The translations under genes were made by a program, and so were the position numbers. From Ignavibacteria bacterium UBA5771 (lineage in GTDB: Bacteria > Bacteroidota > Ignavibacteria > Kapaibacteriales > UBA2268), in contig DIEP01000149.1 in the NCBI GenBank assembly GCA_002418685.1, positions 1 to 13,577 on the forward strand: a DNA stretch of 13,577 nucleotides, read 5' to 3'. The notes under the pieces were generated by a model. The model was given only the letters and a program-made list of their open reading frames with translations. It did no database searches and had not been told where the DNA came from. Below are positions 13,325 to 13,577 of this stretch, piece after piece; within the stretch, counting starts at the first letter, position 1, and the number at the start of each line of letters is the position of its first letter.

Positions 13325-13577
13325 ACAACTTTTTAGCAAAACATATAAGTATAAACGAACTTGCGGGGAAATGTATTACATATCTTGTAAAAATTCGAAT
13401 CTTTTGTTATTGCAAAGAACGTGACCATTTATTTTTTCCTATACTATTGAAAGGGGATTGGGGGAAAGAATATAACAAGAGAAAATACAATGCCATATCT
13501 ACCTGTATTCAATAAGAGTTTTAAATTGTTGATTTATTCAATCCAAAAATAAATTTTGTAGTAATCTGCAACTTTTT
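13325..13577. other. noncoding end of window
   Basis: I see no gene in this 253-base stretch. It is AT-rich apart from a short purine-rich run GAAAGGGGATTGGGGGAAAG (13449-13468). An 18-codon frame from 13490 has no ribosome binding site or recognisable product. The neighbouring gene, if any, begins beyond the window. Confidence 0.5.

Noticed and set aside
13490..13546. 18-codon frame in the terminal noncoding region
   Set aside because: There is no Shine-Dalgarno site, promoter or recognisable product; chance frames of this length are common.
1..13577. CRISPR array, phage, toxin-antitoxin or defence system
   Set aside because: No regularly spaced repeats, integrase, transposase, nuclease-effector pair or small antitoxin-like gene was seen; the content is housekeeping.

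Overview
The window is AT-rich and densely coding, with 13 complete protein genes and one 59-residue ribosomal protein gene. I saw no rRNA, tRNA, CRISPR array or transposase gene. The gene content is chromosomal housekeeping. Shine-Dalgarno sequences are sparse, and a TAnnTTTG box recurs just upstream of almost every transcription-unit head. That box is the -7 element known for Bacteroidota primary sigma factors. This points to a member of the Bacteroidota/FCB group (Bacteroidota, Ignavibacteria or Kapaibacteria type), but I cannot name the species.

Layout. 1-222 is noncoding, with one short dispersed-repeat match. 223-1537 (minus) carries a family 2 glycosyltransferase whose 3' end overlaps the endonuclease III gene nth. 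Divergent from it, rsmG (16S rRNA m7G527 methyltransferase) occupies 1585-2244. The convergent gap 2245-2389 holds three hairpins, two built on a TAGGGGCA core. 2390-4959 (minus) is a two-gene operon: a UPF0316 (DUF5698/DUF2179) membrane protein, then an OPT-family transporter. 5040-5669 (plus) encodes an Ogg2-type 8-oxoguanine DNA glycosylase. 5759-6448 (plus) encodes a lipoprotein with two LTxxQ motifs of the Spy/CpxP type. A bidirectional terminator (6479-6513) separates it from rpmG (6551-6730, minus). 6797-11927 (minus) holds nuoL-nuoM-nuoN, the three antiporter-like subunits of respiratory complex I. Upstream of nuoL are a CDP-alcohol phosphatidyltransferase (PgsA-like, 12006-12539) and a DedA-family membrane protein (12643-13296). 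The last ~250 bases are noncoding.

How the genes work together. nth and ogg both serve base-excision repair, from separate units about 4 kb apart. nuoLMN form the distal proton-pumping membrane arm of complex I, but nuoK and nuoJ, which usually precede nuoL, are absent here. The phosphatidyltransferase and DedA protein both concern phospholipids or lipid carriers. No new multi-gene system is evident. The points worth a second look are the shared promoter signature, the interleaved divergent promoters, the TAGGGGCA hairpin island, the split nuo cluster and the lipid-anchored Spy-like protein.
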